From Branchiostoma floridae (taxonomy: Eukaryota; Chordata; Leptocardii; Amphioxiformes; Branchiostomatidae), in NCBI RefSeq assembly GCF_000003815.2, contig NC_049990.1:21725797-21789796 (forward strand): 64,000 bases of DNA, written 5' to 3'. The stretch's first letter is position 1. Every line of letters begins with the position of its first letter. The translations under genes and the position numbers were made by a program. Positions 24,301 through 35,419 of the stretch are shown in pieces. A model generated the notes under the pieces. The model was not told the DNA's origin and made no database searches. It saw nothing but the letters and a program-made list of their open reading frames with translations.

Positions 24301-26333
24301 AAAGATACACAAATCCAATCGTGATCCCTGTCTAGTGGAAAGAAGGCCTAACAGCATCCATTGTGATGCTTCTACATGACATTTACGTTTTGTGTGAACA
24401 AAAGTCCAGAGTCCCTGTATATAAAACTACATCAGAAGTTGGTATTTTCTGATTTGGCATACTTTTCACTATGTACTGTAGAAAGTCGTCAGAAACCATG
24501 CAATGAGAAGGAATGCGTACATTTTCATTTACTGGTAACAGATTTGCTGTGTGGTTGTTCCCTTTTGTTTTGAATCTGAAGATCTCGAACAGAAGTGTTC
24601 TTATTTTCAGAATAGCAAAATATTACATTTGGGTGCCGTATGCAGTAAAACTACACGTTTTTCTTTCTGCTTTTTTGGTTGTACAAATCCCATTTTCTGT
24701 CATTTCTTGATAGCTACCTGCTTTCTTTGGCTTATTTGTATTTTTGTTGTTCACCTCTACCACGTTACAGGCTGGCAGGCATCATGACATTGCAACATCT
24801 ATCCTTTTTTTCTTACAATTTTTAATCATGTGCCCAGTCGTATCCATTCTACAACTTCTCTGTAGGTAGCTAAAGAAGGGTATGCCATTATTTGTGTTTG
24901 GAGGTGTAGAATCTATGTTTTGTTTGCTTCAGACCTCTCCTACAGTCTTTGGTTCTTGCATCTTTTCCTTATACACAGTTCATCCCATGTTACAACTTTT
25001 TAACCAACAACACAGATTAAACTTATGTCCAGGACAATTTTGCAGATGTACATCCAGATTTTCAACCTAAACTTAGGCCCTCTTCATTAAAACTGACCCA
25101 TTTACTTCCCATAGAATGATGTTGTCAGTAAGATAGTAGAGCTTTCTTTTACACAAACAGTTAATATTACATGTACCTGCTGACATTTCCATGCCTATCA
25201 GACATCTTCCTAGGAGCTTCTAACTGCGTTTTCCTCGCAAAAGTGCCACCTACATATAGTGGTGAGAAGCAGAACTCCAGTTTGAAGCTCTGAGGAAGAT
25301 GTCTGATATGCATCAAAATGTCAGCAGGTAATATTGAAAGGTTGTGTTAGTAAAAGAAAACTCTACTATCTTTCACCCTCACACTCAGGGTTGACAATCG
25401 CGGCAAAGCCTAACGATATCACCCCTGACAACTCAGCCACAGAATTCGGTTATAAGGGGCGTGGCTTCTAACCAACTGTCAGCCCATCGGAGAGATGGCT
25501 TGTTGTCGAAAGCTTGGAATGGCACCATATAAGGCGACTCATTAATATTCAAGAGCAAGATAACAGTACCGGCATAACGTTTCACAGTACTTTCAGCGTC
25601 CAGACGTCTTTATCAGGTACCAAATTTAACAGTTGTCGGTTCTGTGGGTATAGGTAACCACGGCATCAACGTATACTGGTACCGACCTAGCATTATAAAT
25701 TTTTTATGAATTAAAAAAAAAACATTACCGTCTCGCAAAGATAAACAGATTGTGCACGCCACGCCGTACCATGCGTACGCTGTTTGTTCGAAACTTGCAA
25801 TCCGGTCGCTGATTGGCCTGCGGCAAATCAGGCAAGCTCATTAATATTCATAAGCCAGGTACCCCTAATACCCGAATACTGTGGCTGAGTTGTCAGGGGT
25901 GATATTGTTAGGCTTTGCCGCGATTGTCAACCCTGAGTGTGAGGGTGCTATCTTTTGACCTAACAACCTGATGAAATTATTTTTGGATGGTGTCAGTAGT
26001 TGGTCAAAGGTCATGTGTCAAAAGTGGTTTAGTTTGAAGCATTTTTTAAAAATTTGTAATTGATTGATTTGGATAACCTACAACCAATACCAATCAGCCA
26101 AAGGCTATGATGCAGGGAGTTCTGTACATCCATAGTTAGTAATCAATCCATAACCGTATCCTCTTATCCCCCTGCAGCAGCCTCCAGCTCCGAACGCTGA
26201 CTTCGGAACAGGCATGATCGCCGGGGCGGCCGCTGGGGTGATGGCAGGGGCTCTGCTGGGGGCGACGTCACGGCCGCCCAGGCATCCTGGTTACCATGGC
26301 TACAGGTCACACCCACCTGGCCCCCACTGGTAG
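18352..26333 (+). CDS. FAM168: FAM168 family (MANI-like) proline-rich membrane protein, complete
   Basis: Coding exons 18352-18451, 21086-21187, 21709-21941, 22547-22657, 23589-23645 and 26178-26333 join in frame to 252 residues (human FAM168A 244, FAM168B 195). The product starts MN, as the family does, has a Tyr/Pro-rich body with a PTPNPTPTPTPT stretch, then VVHNTTVVQQ (vertebrate form: VIHHTTVVQP), then GTGMIAGAAAGVMAGALLG (vertebrate form: GMVAGTTMAMSAGTLL), and ends PPGPHW, like PPHW. Vertebrate FAM168B/MANI is a membrane-associated inhibitor of neurite outgrowth; the biochemical role here is unknown. Donors are good (GTGAGT, GTAAGT, GTGAGG) except GTGGGG after 22657 and GTGATC after 23645. 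The gene is divergent to PLEKHB. A small in-frame exon copy lies at 22416-22451, and a possible 3' UTR intron at 26348-26854. The start was chosen as the first ATG in the conserved frame. Confidence 0.9.
18452..21085 (+). other. FAM168 intron 1 (of the coding part)
   Basis: AT-rich, with no recognised gene, RNA or well-bounded transposon. Bounded by GTGAGT and a CCAG acceptor. Confidence 0.7.
22416..22451 (+). other. Tandem 36-nt copy of the start of FAM168 exon 4
   Basis: The acceptor and first 26 or so coding bases (encoding PTMHSYPSA) recur 131 bp upstream of the real exon at 22547. The copy is followed by a usable donor, CTT|GTAGGT, at 22452. If spliced, it would add 12 residues in frame (PTMHSYPSADFL). 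It could be a cassette or alternative exon, or a non-functional decoy. Confidence 0.6.
25132..25370. repeat. 240-bp hairpin with ~90-bp arms
   Basis: The left arm from GATAGTAGAG (25132) to about 25222 matches the complement of 25280-25370, including CAGACATCTTCCT, ATATTACCTGCTGACATTT and TCTTTTAC words. The loop is about 57 bp. No coding potential. Its right end abuts the next element. Confidence 0.8.
25374..25947. mobile_element. Long-TIR DNA transposon derivative with 8-bp TSD
   Basis: The first ~72 bases (CACCCTCACACTCAGGGTTG onward) are inverted at 25876-25947 with about one to three mismatches. Identical 8-mers CTATCTTT flank it (25366-25373, 25948-25955). The inside holds short GC-rich words but no transposase. 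It inserted into the end of the 25132-25370 hairpin, since the left TSD overlaps that hairpin's arm. Confidence 0.88.
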
Positions 26334-26347
26334 ACTGGTGCTTCCAG

Positions 26348-26854
26348 GTAACTCGTTTGTTTGTTTGTTTACATACATAATTCATATGAATGAATGAATA
26401 GCATCATGGGGTGTTTTTGTTGCAGACTTTAAAACAGGATGGTTCAAGAAGGTATCAATGTATCTTCATTATGGTGCACTCTCACTGCACTTGTGTCAAG
26501 CTTGTGGCATTGCGGGGTTCGAAAGATACAGAATAAATTATAAGTCGTGCTTTTACGTATTACACAATATCTAAATTATAAACAATCAGAGAAAATAACA
26601 AAACAGCAACGCCTCAGTGACGCAAGCTTGATGCAAGTGCAGTGAGAGGGCACCTTTATCTTCCACAAGGCTATGTTTTGGGGTACATGTGTATGCAAAT
26701 CTGTGTGTGAACACTGTAAACCGAGAATGCTTGGATGGATTGTCTTGATACCTGGTATGTGGGTAGGTATCAATGCGACGTCAAGATTTGGGGCCCCCTT
26801 GTGACTTGTTTTCTATATTCTGTTTTTAAATTGTGTCTGTGTTTTCCTCTACAG
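26348..26854 (+). other. Possible 3' UTR intron of FAM168
   Basis: CAG|GTAACT 14 bases after the stop and CTCTACAG|GG at 26854 could form an intron just downstream of the coding end. It contains a diverged copy of the CCTCCATGA-type repeat body (about 26695-26815: GGATGGATTG, GGGGCCCCCTTG). Alternatively this is plain 3' UTR. Confidence 0.35.
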
Positions 26855-29309
26855 GGCCGAGGGTGTTGAGAGTTAGTCAAGGGAGATGAACTGACCCACA
26901 TTGGGTTTCCTGTTGCCATGGCAACAAACCTGTGCACAACATCGTGCGGTGCTACTAATCATGTCCTCCAGTTCACCTTGGGAAAAACTACCGAGCAGAA
27001 CTCTCAAACCAGGCGCCTGTACCGTGGACACGCACGAGAGGCAACACAACGCTAAGGCTTCCACAGAGCACAGTTCAAAAGTTAACGTCGTAGATGTAAA
27101 AGGAAGTGGAACGCGGAAAAAAAGGGGTTACTTCTAGAACGTGAAGAATCACGCGTTGAGCAAGGCTCTTCTAGACAATAGCAAAATCATGTAGTGAATT
27201 TAGAGTGACTAAGGGCACTACTATTAGTTCTCCAGCATTCCCCGGGATACAATCGAGGTTTTAGGCGAGTTCTGTAAGTAGCGCTATGCATTTTTACGAT
27301 TTACTCACTCGTTCACAAGAACATAAGTATTAGGCAACTATTTCTCAGAGAGGTCGGCAAGCAATACACTGTTGGAGCAGTATTAAGACCTTTTTTTAAG
27401 CTATGTTTTTTATTCTTAACAGAGAAGAGTTGTATTTAGAGTTCTTTGTTGCTATTTTTCTGAATATTTTGTCAGAGGAAACACTATGAAATGTGCAAGG
27501 ATGTTTTATGGAATAATGATTTGATGAATTGGACATTTTTAAAGGCAATGAATTGAGCTGTAGTTTGATTATTAGTGGCAGATGGTCTTCTGTTCCTTGG
27601 GATGAGGTTTCGCCATATTTGGAACAGTGAAATGAGAACTGTAGAAGGCAATGAACTTAAGGATTAAAATTGAACACGTTTCAATAGTCTGTGTGTTGTT
27701 TCGATGGTGTCTCTTCCATATAGCACATTAAAACATACTGTATACATAGTTGTAAGCACACTTGGAGATATTTTCAGCCAATACTGAAGATCATCTTGGA
27801 AACACAAGGCTAATGATAACCAGATATATTTTAAATCTAAAACTTGCTATGAAGGTATGGTGGTATCCAGCTCAGTATTTCTGACTGTAACTTATGAAGA
27901 GTTAAGGACAGATGCTGGTCATTCAATATACAGTCTCTGAATGGTTTCCTATACAACAAGAATGGCAATAAAAACTTTATTGAAATGGAGACGATTGTCT
28001 CTTACAGTCTTACTAAAGGTGAACATATACTGAGCCTGGGAAGGAATAGACTGGGTGTTTAGTCTGGTGTGGTTAAACAGCATTATTTTTTTTGCTTGAT
28101 TTATTTTTTGCCCTCGCACAATAGTTTCGGGGTCTCCAGACGACGACGACGACAGAGGTTGTCATCCATAAGATTATGTCAGTGTGGCCTAAGGAGAGAA
28201 AACGATTGCAATGGTTGTCTTGTTGAACCACGTGTAGGCGGGCAGAAGATGACAAATATGTTCGCAATGGTCTTAAGTTCGCAGTGAAGGGGACACCGCA
28301 AAAACAGTGAAACCACTTATATAAAACGTTATAATTTCCCGTTTATAGTACTTCACAAGGAATTAAGGAGGCCATCTGAATTAGGGTACTCCTTGATTAA
28401 TAAGACAAATAAAGCAGGCAACTATAAGCCAACGGCCGAAGTATAAGTAAGATAAAAACATTTTTAGTATCACGTATTGAATACACTATGTATAACATGC
28501 ATATTGGTCCATTCTATCTTCATGTTTTGGTTCAATTAGACATTTTTGATATAATGTGATAGATGTCTTGACATACGTATTACCAAATTCTTGATTCCAC
28601 ATTCTCCTACGAAGAGGAACCACAGTCGTGTCAAAACTTACTGTGTTTACCTCTGCTACCTTGTGCACTCAGACCAGTTAGGGACTGCCCTACTTATACA
28701 TATTAATGAGCTTGCCCTTATATGGGCAGCCAGCCGTTGGGGATCGGGCGTAGGAGGATGGAGCCATGTAATACGTAACATGATTGGCTGATAGCTTCCC
28801 AGCGGCCTTTGCGAGACAGCTTGCGACAACAACAAGCCCAAGAAAGGCCTATTCTCTGATTGGTTGACAGCTTGTTTGTGGCGACAATCATAATAACCAC
28901 TGATAGGGCATGAGATAGCAGGGCCCCATAGGCTAATGCCGTTGGGGACCAAGCGTTAGGAGGATGTGATTCCATTGTTATCGTTTAACAAATAATGGAA
29001 TAGTTTATGTCAAACATTGATATCTTGCACAAATGTCAATAGCACAACATACAGTGGTTGCAAACGGCGACAACTAATTTAAAACCACCATCCGTCGACT
29101 TGACATTGATAACTATTATGACTACCCTCTTTTTTAAAAACTAACCTAAAGGCTCTACACGCATTTACAGGGCCAGCCATGGGACGCATGGGTTACAATT
29201 TCAGGCACAGGTTACAATCATCAATGACTGTATTAAGAAAGATCTAAAAGGCCCTGTACACTGCTATCTAGCTAGGGAATGCAGTAAAAGAAGCATTGTG
29301 TACTTTATC
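26855..29309. other. FAM168 3' UTR and spacer to the convergent 3-beta-HSD gene
   Basis: No coding signal. AATAAA at 27967-27972 is a good poly(A) candidate for FAM168. About 28255-28315 is a fragment of the 15056-16009 MITE family. At 28733 and 28938 a diverged direct repeat (GCCGTTGGGGA, then GCGT, then AGGAGGATG) is spaced 205 bp, with CCAAT-type boxes between. Confidence 0.5.
27967..27972 (+). terminator. Candidate poly(A) signal AATAAA for FAM168
   Basis: AATAAA in an AT-rich context about 1.6 kb after the FAM168 stop. No closer canonical AATAAA was noticed on the + strand apart from GAATAAATTATA near 26531. Confidence 0.35.
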
Positions 29310-32300
29310 TTATGAGAACTCTCTAGCTTTCCATTTTACCAGCCAGTCAGATGTTCTCTGTTTAGATTCTGCCCACTTGAACAGTGGTTTGTAGCCGAGA
29401 AGCTGTGTGGCTTTGTTATAGTTAACGTAGAACGTAGTGTTTTGGATAGTCAGTATTTCCGAATTTAACAGGGGGACAAAGGTGTAAAAAGGCTTCACAA
29501 GGAAACGAACTAAGGCTAAGACATGAGCGATGAAGTACAGCAGCCACAGAGGGAGGACCAAATTGTCGTCATAACGGATCCCGATAGGGGCGCACAGCTC
29601 GGCATACAGCGTATCGTCGTCTTTTAGGGGCGTATCGTCGGATATGTAGAACGCCTCGCCTCCAGCCGTCTCCGGTGACGTCACTAGCGTCTGGGCGGCC
29701 AGCAGGTGGGCCCAGGCCACGTTCCCGACGTACAGGCGGCTGACTTTGACCGTGGGGGGACAGATGCGTTTCATGGGCCGCGTGAAAATGCCAACACCAC
29801 GTTTCTTATAGAACCCTAGTACTGGCATTTCGCCATCTCCGTATATACCTGCAATGATAATGATAGATTAGTAGTAACTAGAGTTCCATTTTATGAGCCG
29901 ATGGTAAGGCTATTGATGAATTGTAACAAACTGGCCGCACACTGGACATTTTGAGGAGCTACATACTCTAATGTCTTGTCTCCAGGATTCTTTAATAGCA
30001 CCAGAATGAGGTAACAGGACTAGTCTACTTCTAAAATAGGGGGATTTGAGTAGGAGTGATCACATGGTTCACAGTGGGTTCATAACATTCCTCCCCTTAC
30101 CGGAGAAGATTGACAAGATCAATCTGAATAATCATGAAAATATGAAACCTACTACCTGTAATGGAAGTATTTTTCGACACCCACTTGGGAAATGGTTAGC
30201 ACCATCAATACAAGACTTTGGATACAAAAAGTAAAGTCGTACCTCAAAATAAACCCCCCACCACCTGCAATTCAAATTTGACGCCATTGGGGCCCATGAT
30301 ATGCACATTTGTGAAATAAGGCTTTTTCCTAGTAGTATATAATAGATTTGGTTGCCATGTAAGATATTATGTCTTTCTAATATCGGAAGGGTGATTTTTT
30401 TCTGCTTCCCTATCGGCCTCAAATGACACATTTCCTCCCAAATTGCACGTCGTGCCAAAATCCGAATATTGTGATTTTCCCAGAAACATGTACATGTGAT
30501 TTGCATCAAAAGCTTTTTATCCTTAAGTTTGAACAAATTAATCCACAGTAAAACTGCTAGTATAGTAAGGTACTTAATCTGGCTACCATCACTGTCAATT
30601 GTGTGCCTGAACTCTTATGTACTAGTAACAATGGATGAAAGGTCTTACTAGGAAATTTTTTGCACATTTCTGATTTGAAAGGAAAGCAATAAGTCACGAT
30701 GATGTATAAGATTACAGCTTGTCCAGGCCTAGGCTTTGCTGAAATGTGTCATGTATAGTCCAGAGTCTAGTCTTGTATCTAGTCAACCCCACCTCCCATA
30801 CTTTCTCCAGGGCTTGCTGTCACTCAGGTTCCACTGCGTATATCTGAAAGAGTTAACTATTCTCTCATTGTATGTGGGTTCTCTTTCTCTGTCTGTCATG
30901 GTTGTGCTCATGGATAGTGTATCATTGCAATAATTGGCATAAATGTAGATCTCCTTTGACACCTCTCATACGTCTATGTCAGCAGTCACTTTCTCAACAT
31001 AAACTACCTCAACTCCGAATGGTACTCGATCACTGATATCACACTCTACACTATAGTATTGCCAGTTTTGTAGGTAGTTGGAAGTATTTAGATGGAGGTA
31101 AGACCTCATAATTACCGGCATCAAACAATTTAGCCTCAGATCTGCTTTGAGTACTAGTTGCCATTCAGATGTACTTCTAGTTGCCATGCTGTAACTGAAA
31201 GCTAATTTACATACATTCTCTGATTGTTCTACAACTGTCACTCTCCCTAACATGTTGAAAGTGCACAAAATTTATGGTATTAATCTGCTGCAATGGTAAT
31301 GTATCTGATATCCAAGTGCCTATTGTTATTTTTCAGAGGGTAGAAATGAAAGATTGAACTTTGCTACTAAGCCCCCCTTTCCACTAGACGGTGACTGTGC
31401 TGAGCTCTCACAGCGTCCTAAACGGATTTCAGTTACCCTCGAGTTCATCTTGGGTATATCATACAGAATGTAAAAGTGTAACTGAATAGACAATAAAACA
31501 GACATTTCGCCCCCCTCCTCATAAACTCCAAACGGCTTGCTGTACAATCACCAAATATGTAAGTCACTCCTTTAATTTTGGTGTATTGATAACACTGTAT
31601 GTCACTCTACTACTATGCCATAATATGAGGTAAGTATGACACCATTAAGGTGATGTTATTGGCAATAACCGTCTAAACAGAGGATTTTGTATCAAACAAA
31701 AGGTTAACAAAAATGGGTGTCTATAAGTCTACTAAGGTAGGTAAGACTTTTGTTGTCAACGACAGTCGGATTGACTTTGATGCATCGGCAGAAAATGAAG
31801 TCAAATTTATCTTAGCTGGCTTTGAGAACGTTGTTGTTGTTGTTGTCTCTCTAACTACTTCAATTCGTCGTTATATGGTCACATGTACCTTTCTTCTCTT
31901 CCATCTCTCTTTGTGCTTCCAACACATGTGTTTTCCGGCCCACTCGCTGCTGTTTCCACTTGGTCGACTTTTGCACACTTTTGTAGGTGGTTGCAATTTA
32001 ACTTCAGCTTCCTCAACTTCCTATCACTTTTATCGTCAGCTCTCATTTGAGAACCTTCAGCTTGGATTGTCAATCTTAATGTTTTAAACTGCATTATTTT
32101 CGAAACGGACAACAACTATCCATGGAAGTGATTTAGTAAAAACAATATAAAGAACTAGCGAAATTCGAGTGATAATAACCTAATTTGCTATCTCGCTTAT
32201 GACATGGTCAGCCATCTTGGATTTTGACCAATTACGTCATCAAATTAGCATAGATCATTTATACTTAATCATGAATTTTACATTATATTACATATGATGT

Positions 32301-32753
32301 CAATGCTATAGGAAATAAGTGTGTTTACCAAGAAAACCATGAAACCGCAATGTTTCAGCCGAAATTAGAGAATTTTGTAAAATATGCCTGTTAGCAACCT
32401 GTTGTCATAGCAACACGAAATATCACAAACTTACTTTATTCTTTTAAAATTGTTGCCAACTAAACTTTAAGACAAGTCAACAAGTTTGGTAGTCCTAGAA
32501 CACAGCGTTCGGCAGTTATATGACGGCAAGCATTCCTCTGAATAACTACATGGCTGCAGCCCTACTGCATATAATGCGCATTCGGTTTTTTGGCCATGGT
32601 GGGTTTATTTCATGCTAGATGCCAATTTTTATGCAAAATGTCTCTCAAATGACCCAATGCATCACCCCTGAAGTGGGCGTGATCATATTTCAAAATTTCG
32701 ATTTTTGACCAATTTAAGGACCCTCCCTATCTTGTGGTCACGCACACGCACAA

Positions 32754-32799
<46 letters not shown>

Positions 32800-34915
32800 N
32801 NNNNNNNNNNNNNNNNNNNNNNNNNNNNNNNNNNNNNNNNNNNNNNNNNNNNNNNNNNNNNNNNNNNNNNNNNNNNNNNNNNNNNNNNNNNNNNNNNNNN
32901 NNNNNNNNNNNNNNNNNNNNNNNNNNNNNNNNNNNNNNNNNNNNNNNNNNNNNNNNNNNNNNNNNNNNNNNNNNNNNNNNNNNNNNNNNNNNNAACCATG
33001 GCCTCTGCAGCTGCTTTGGTCCGACCGTACGGCAGCGCTAGGCAGGAGCTGTCGTACGGCGTGCTCTCGTCCCCATCCACCAGCGGGTCGCCCCGCCTGT
33101 TGGGCCCCACAACCTCGATAGTGCTCGTGTAGACAAAGGATGGAATGTCCTCATTCACACAGCATCGCAGAAGGTTCTCGGTCCCTGGTTGTTAACGTTT
33201 GGAAAATGGAAATAATCAAAAGTCATATTCTTCTTGGAAATTGGATGCGACCAGAGGAGCGAACCGTTAGGTAGAATAGGATGGATTCCGAGCTACTCTC
33301 AACCAAGCGCTCGTTGACCTTGTTTGGGGAGTGATCGGGAGAAAAGTCTTGCAATGGGGAAAGTCTTCCATATGTGAGACAGACTTTACTTGCGGATGCT
33401 GGTATGATAGGAAGATCCAAATTGTTTGCTTTCTGCATACAGTTGAGTATCACATGATTTTTTATTTTGCTTATAAGATTTTCTTGTGGCATCTCACAGC
33501 GAAATGGTTGGGTGTTTGGCCCCAAACTAAGAGGCCTTTGGTTCGAATCCTCTGACATGTCCCGACGTGTGCCCTTGGGAAAGGCACTTTGCTTAAAATT
33601 GCTCACTTCACTTCAGGTGGAAATAATTACCTATCATCGGATAGGGACGTCCCTAGGATAGGACGTCAAATGGAGGTCCCAAACGTTTGAGGAGAGCCAC
33701 ATCTCGAGCACGTTAAAGAACTGACCACACTTATCGAATCATCGAAAACGGCAATGGTCCTTTCCAGTGTGAGTCAATCAAATAGGTCTGTCCGGATATG
33801 TGTCTTGTAATGTACTCTTCAGTACAAACCCTCTTACGTCATGAGGTGGTTTACTGGGTAAGCAATGTAAACCAAAACAAAAACAAGATCATTAAAATCT
33901 TTTTAAGAAGTTATAAAAGATGTATATGTAATTCTCTTAATCCGTACTATAATACAAGCGCGAAACTCAGTGGTAAATATCATAGCTATGACCTTGGAAA
34001 CACACCTTTCACATTCACGTGCCACAAGGTCGCGTCGCTGACCAATCCCAGGACGTCAATCAGTGACGCTGTGTGGATGACCACGTCTGCGCCTGCGCAC
34101 GCCTCCGTCATCTGCGCCATGTCCGTGACGTCACCGTGGATAAGGGAGACTTCAACCCCTACACGTCATGACGTAGTCAATTATGAAGTTTTCATTCTCA
34201 TGTTTCTTTACCTTTGGCCCTTACAAATCATGACCTGGCGTGTAAACTGTGATACCTATACGTCACAAATTGATGTAAATGCATTTAAAGCCCCTTCACA
34301 CGAGAGCAAGAATGAGTCGGAATGCCATCAGAATGAAAATTATTTTCTATTCCTGACAATTCCTGGCAATTCTTAGTGTATTCCATAAATTTTCACTGCA
34401 TTCCAGCTATTTGTTCCCGTTCTTTTGGCTAGCCCGAAAGTTTTTGACATATCAAAAACTGTCGAGGTGCATTCGAAGTTGAGAAATATCGAATGGCATT
34501 CAAAGTGGATTCTAAGTGTATTTTAACTATTCTATGGCATTCCAACATTATTCGAAAATTATTATCTTATTCGGTGGAGAACCGAAAAGGCAACCTGTCC
34601 CTATATATCCAACACTGGTAATCCAGAAGTCTCTTTTTTGCAACAATGATAATCACTGCGCATCATCATAAGTACATGTATGTCCCCCACGTTTCTACGT
34701 ACTTGTTTAATTAGCCACGAAACGTACAAATACAAGGCTTCCATTTTCATCGTACAATTACCTGCCCTATCCGCTGTTGACGGTCGGCTGCGAAGGTTTG
34801 TGTCCACCACACGGATTTCAGAGATGTTCTTCTCTCTCTCCACCAACATGTCGACGATACGGGAGCCGAGAAACCCACACCCTCCAGTTACCACATACGT
34901 CAGGCCTGGTGCCAT
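29310..34915 (-). CDS. HSD3B: 3-beta-hydroxysteroid dehydrogenase/isomerase-like enzyme, one exon broken by a gap
   Basis: Minus-strand exons: 34915-34762 (ATG at 34915), 34158-34006, 33184 to the gap edge 32994, and 29848-29310 (stop TAA at 29312-29310). The N-terminus has the Rossmann NAD motif TGGCGFLG (residues 10-17) and RVVDTN; exon 2 has HGDVTD and VVIHTAS; exon 3 has the catalytic YxxxK as LPYGRTK; the last exon starts IYGDGE and carries the membrane-anchoring hydrophobic stretch LPLWLLYFIAHVLALV, then NYNKATQLLGYKPLFKW near the end. About 345 residues are visible; family members have about 370, so roughly 25-30 residues fall in the N gap or nearby. The family oxidises 3-beta-hydroxy-delta5 steroids with NAD in ER or mitochondrial membranes. 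The paralogue class (HSD3B1/2 versus HSD3B7) and substrate cannot be assigned here. Confidence 0.9.
29849..32799 (-). other. HSD3B last intron (gap side), low complexity at the gap
   Basis: No further HSD3B exon was recognised here. 32755-32799 is a (CA)n microsatellite running into the gap. Otherwise AT-rich unique sequence. Confidence 0.55.
32755..32799. repeat. (CA)n microsatellite at gap edge
   Basis: About 20 CA dinucleotides ending directly in N. Probably the cause of the assembly break. Confidence 0.97.
32800..32993. other. Assembly gap (194 N) inside HSD3B
   Basis: The third visible HSD3B exon runs into this gap right after the YxxxK region (GCC ATG GTT on the coding strand). Confidence 1.
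33497..33745 (+). repeat. tRNA-derived SINE
   Basis: The head resembles a tRNA gene with a B box GGTTCGAATCC at 33540-33550 and an A-box-like GGTTGGGTGTTTGG about 30 bases before. The body (GAAAGGCACTT, CACTTCACTT, GGATAGGACG, AAATGGAGGTCCC, CCACATCTCGAGCA) is shared with 8440-8625. It lies in an HSD3B intron. Confidence 0.78.
34263..34600. repeat. GAATG/CATTC-rich repeat
   Basis: The words GAATG, GCATTC and ATTCC recur about twenty times over 330 bp in both orientations, giving a loosely periodic sequence in the first HSD3B intron. Not coding. Could be a degraded MITE or satellite-like expansion. Confidence 0.5.
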
Positions 34916-35400
34916 GGTCGGTGTGCGGCTAGAATGGTCAAATCCGAATTGATATGAGCCCTAGACTAGAGCTTCGGCTATGGCTAAATAGTCCTATACA
35001 AGAATGACAGTCCCTGCCACATAGGGCACATCTGTAAACTGGCTTAGTTTTTTTTTTTTTACAAAATTCTTGCCATGAATATTTGTGCATTGGCTGTAAC
35101 TGCCACGTCAATGTCATGGGACAAACTATTTAAAACATTCGCGACCTGCATTGCCGCGAATCAGGAGCATATCGCATACCGCTCACCACGACAGGTCTTT
35201 TGTGTCTCGCAATGTTTACAGAAATGAGAACTGTACCGACCATGATGGGGTGATGGTAAAGAAGGGAAGGGTCAAATACCTTGTTTATCAAGACTCTCCG
35301 GCTGTATTTGCAAATGGTGGTGCAAGGCCTTTTGTTTTACACGTTAGCAACACATTTCCATCACCTTTGTACTCGCTTTGGGACAGCTCAACATGTTTAA
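34916..35400. other. Upstream region of HSD3B
   Basis: Should hold the HSD3B promoter. No TATA or other clear site was recognised. A poly(T) run lies at about 35048-35060. Confidence 0.4.
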
Positions 35401-35419
35401 CCAAAGCTTGAGCACTAAC

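Larger units (their letters stand above)
23646..26177 (+). other. FAM168 last intron, with two palindromic elements
   Basis: No coding signal. It contains the fold-back at 25132-25370 and the long-TIR element at 25374-25947. Confidence 0.65.

Noticed and set aside
31713-32087. 124-residue frame on the + strand
   Set aside because: AT-rich composition, no domain, lies in an HSD3B intron, no splice context.
33497-33570. Possible tRNA gene (A and B boxes)
   Set aside because: No full cloverleaf with matching acceptor stem. The downstream body is shared with other copies, so it is a SINE head.
33798-34376. 192-residue open frame on the + strand
   Set aside because: It is antisense over HSD3B exon 2 (34006-34158) and intron. 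The minus-strand frame gives a recognised SDR domain; this one gives no family features.
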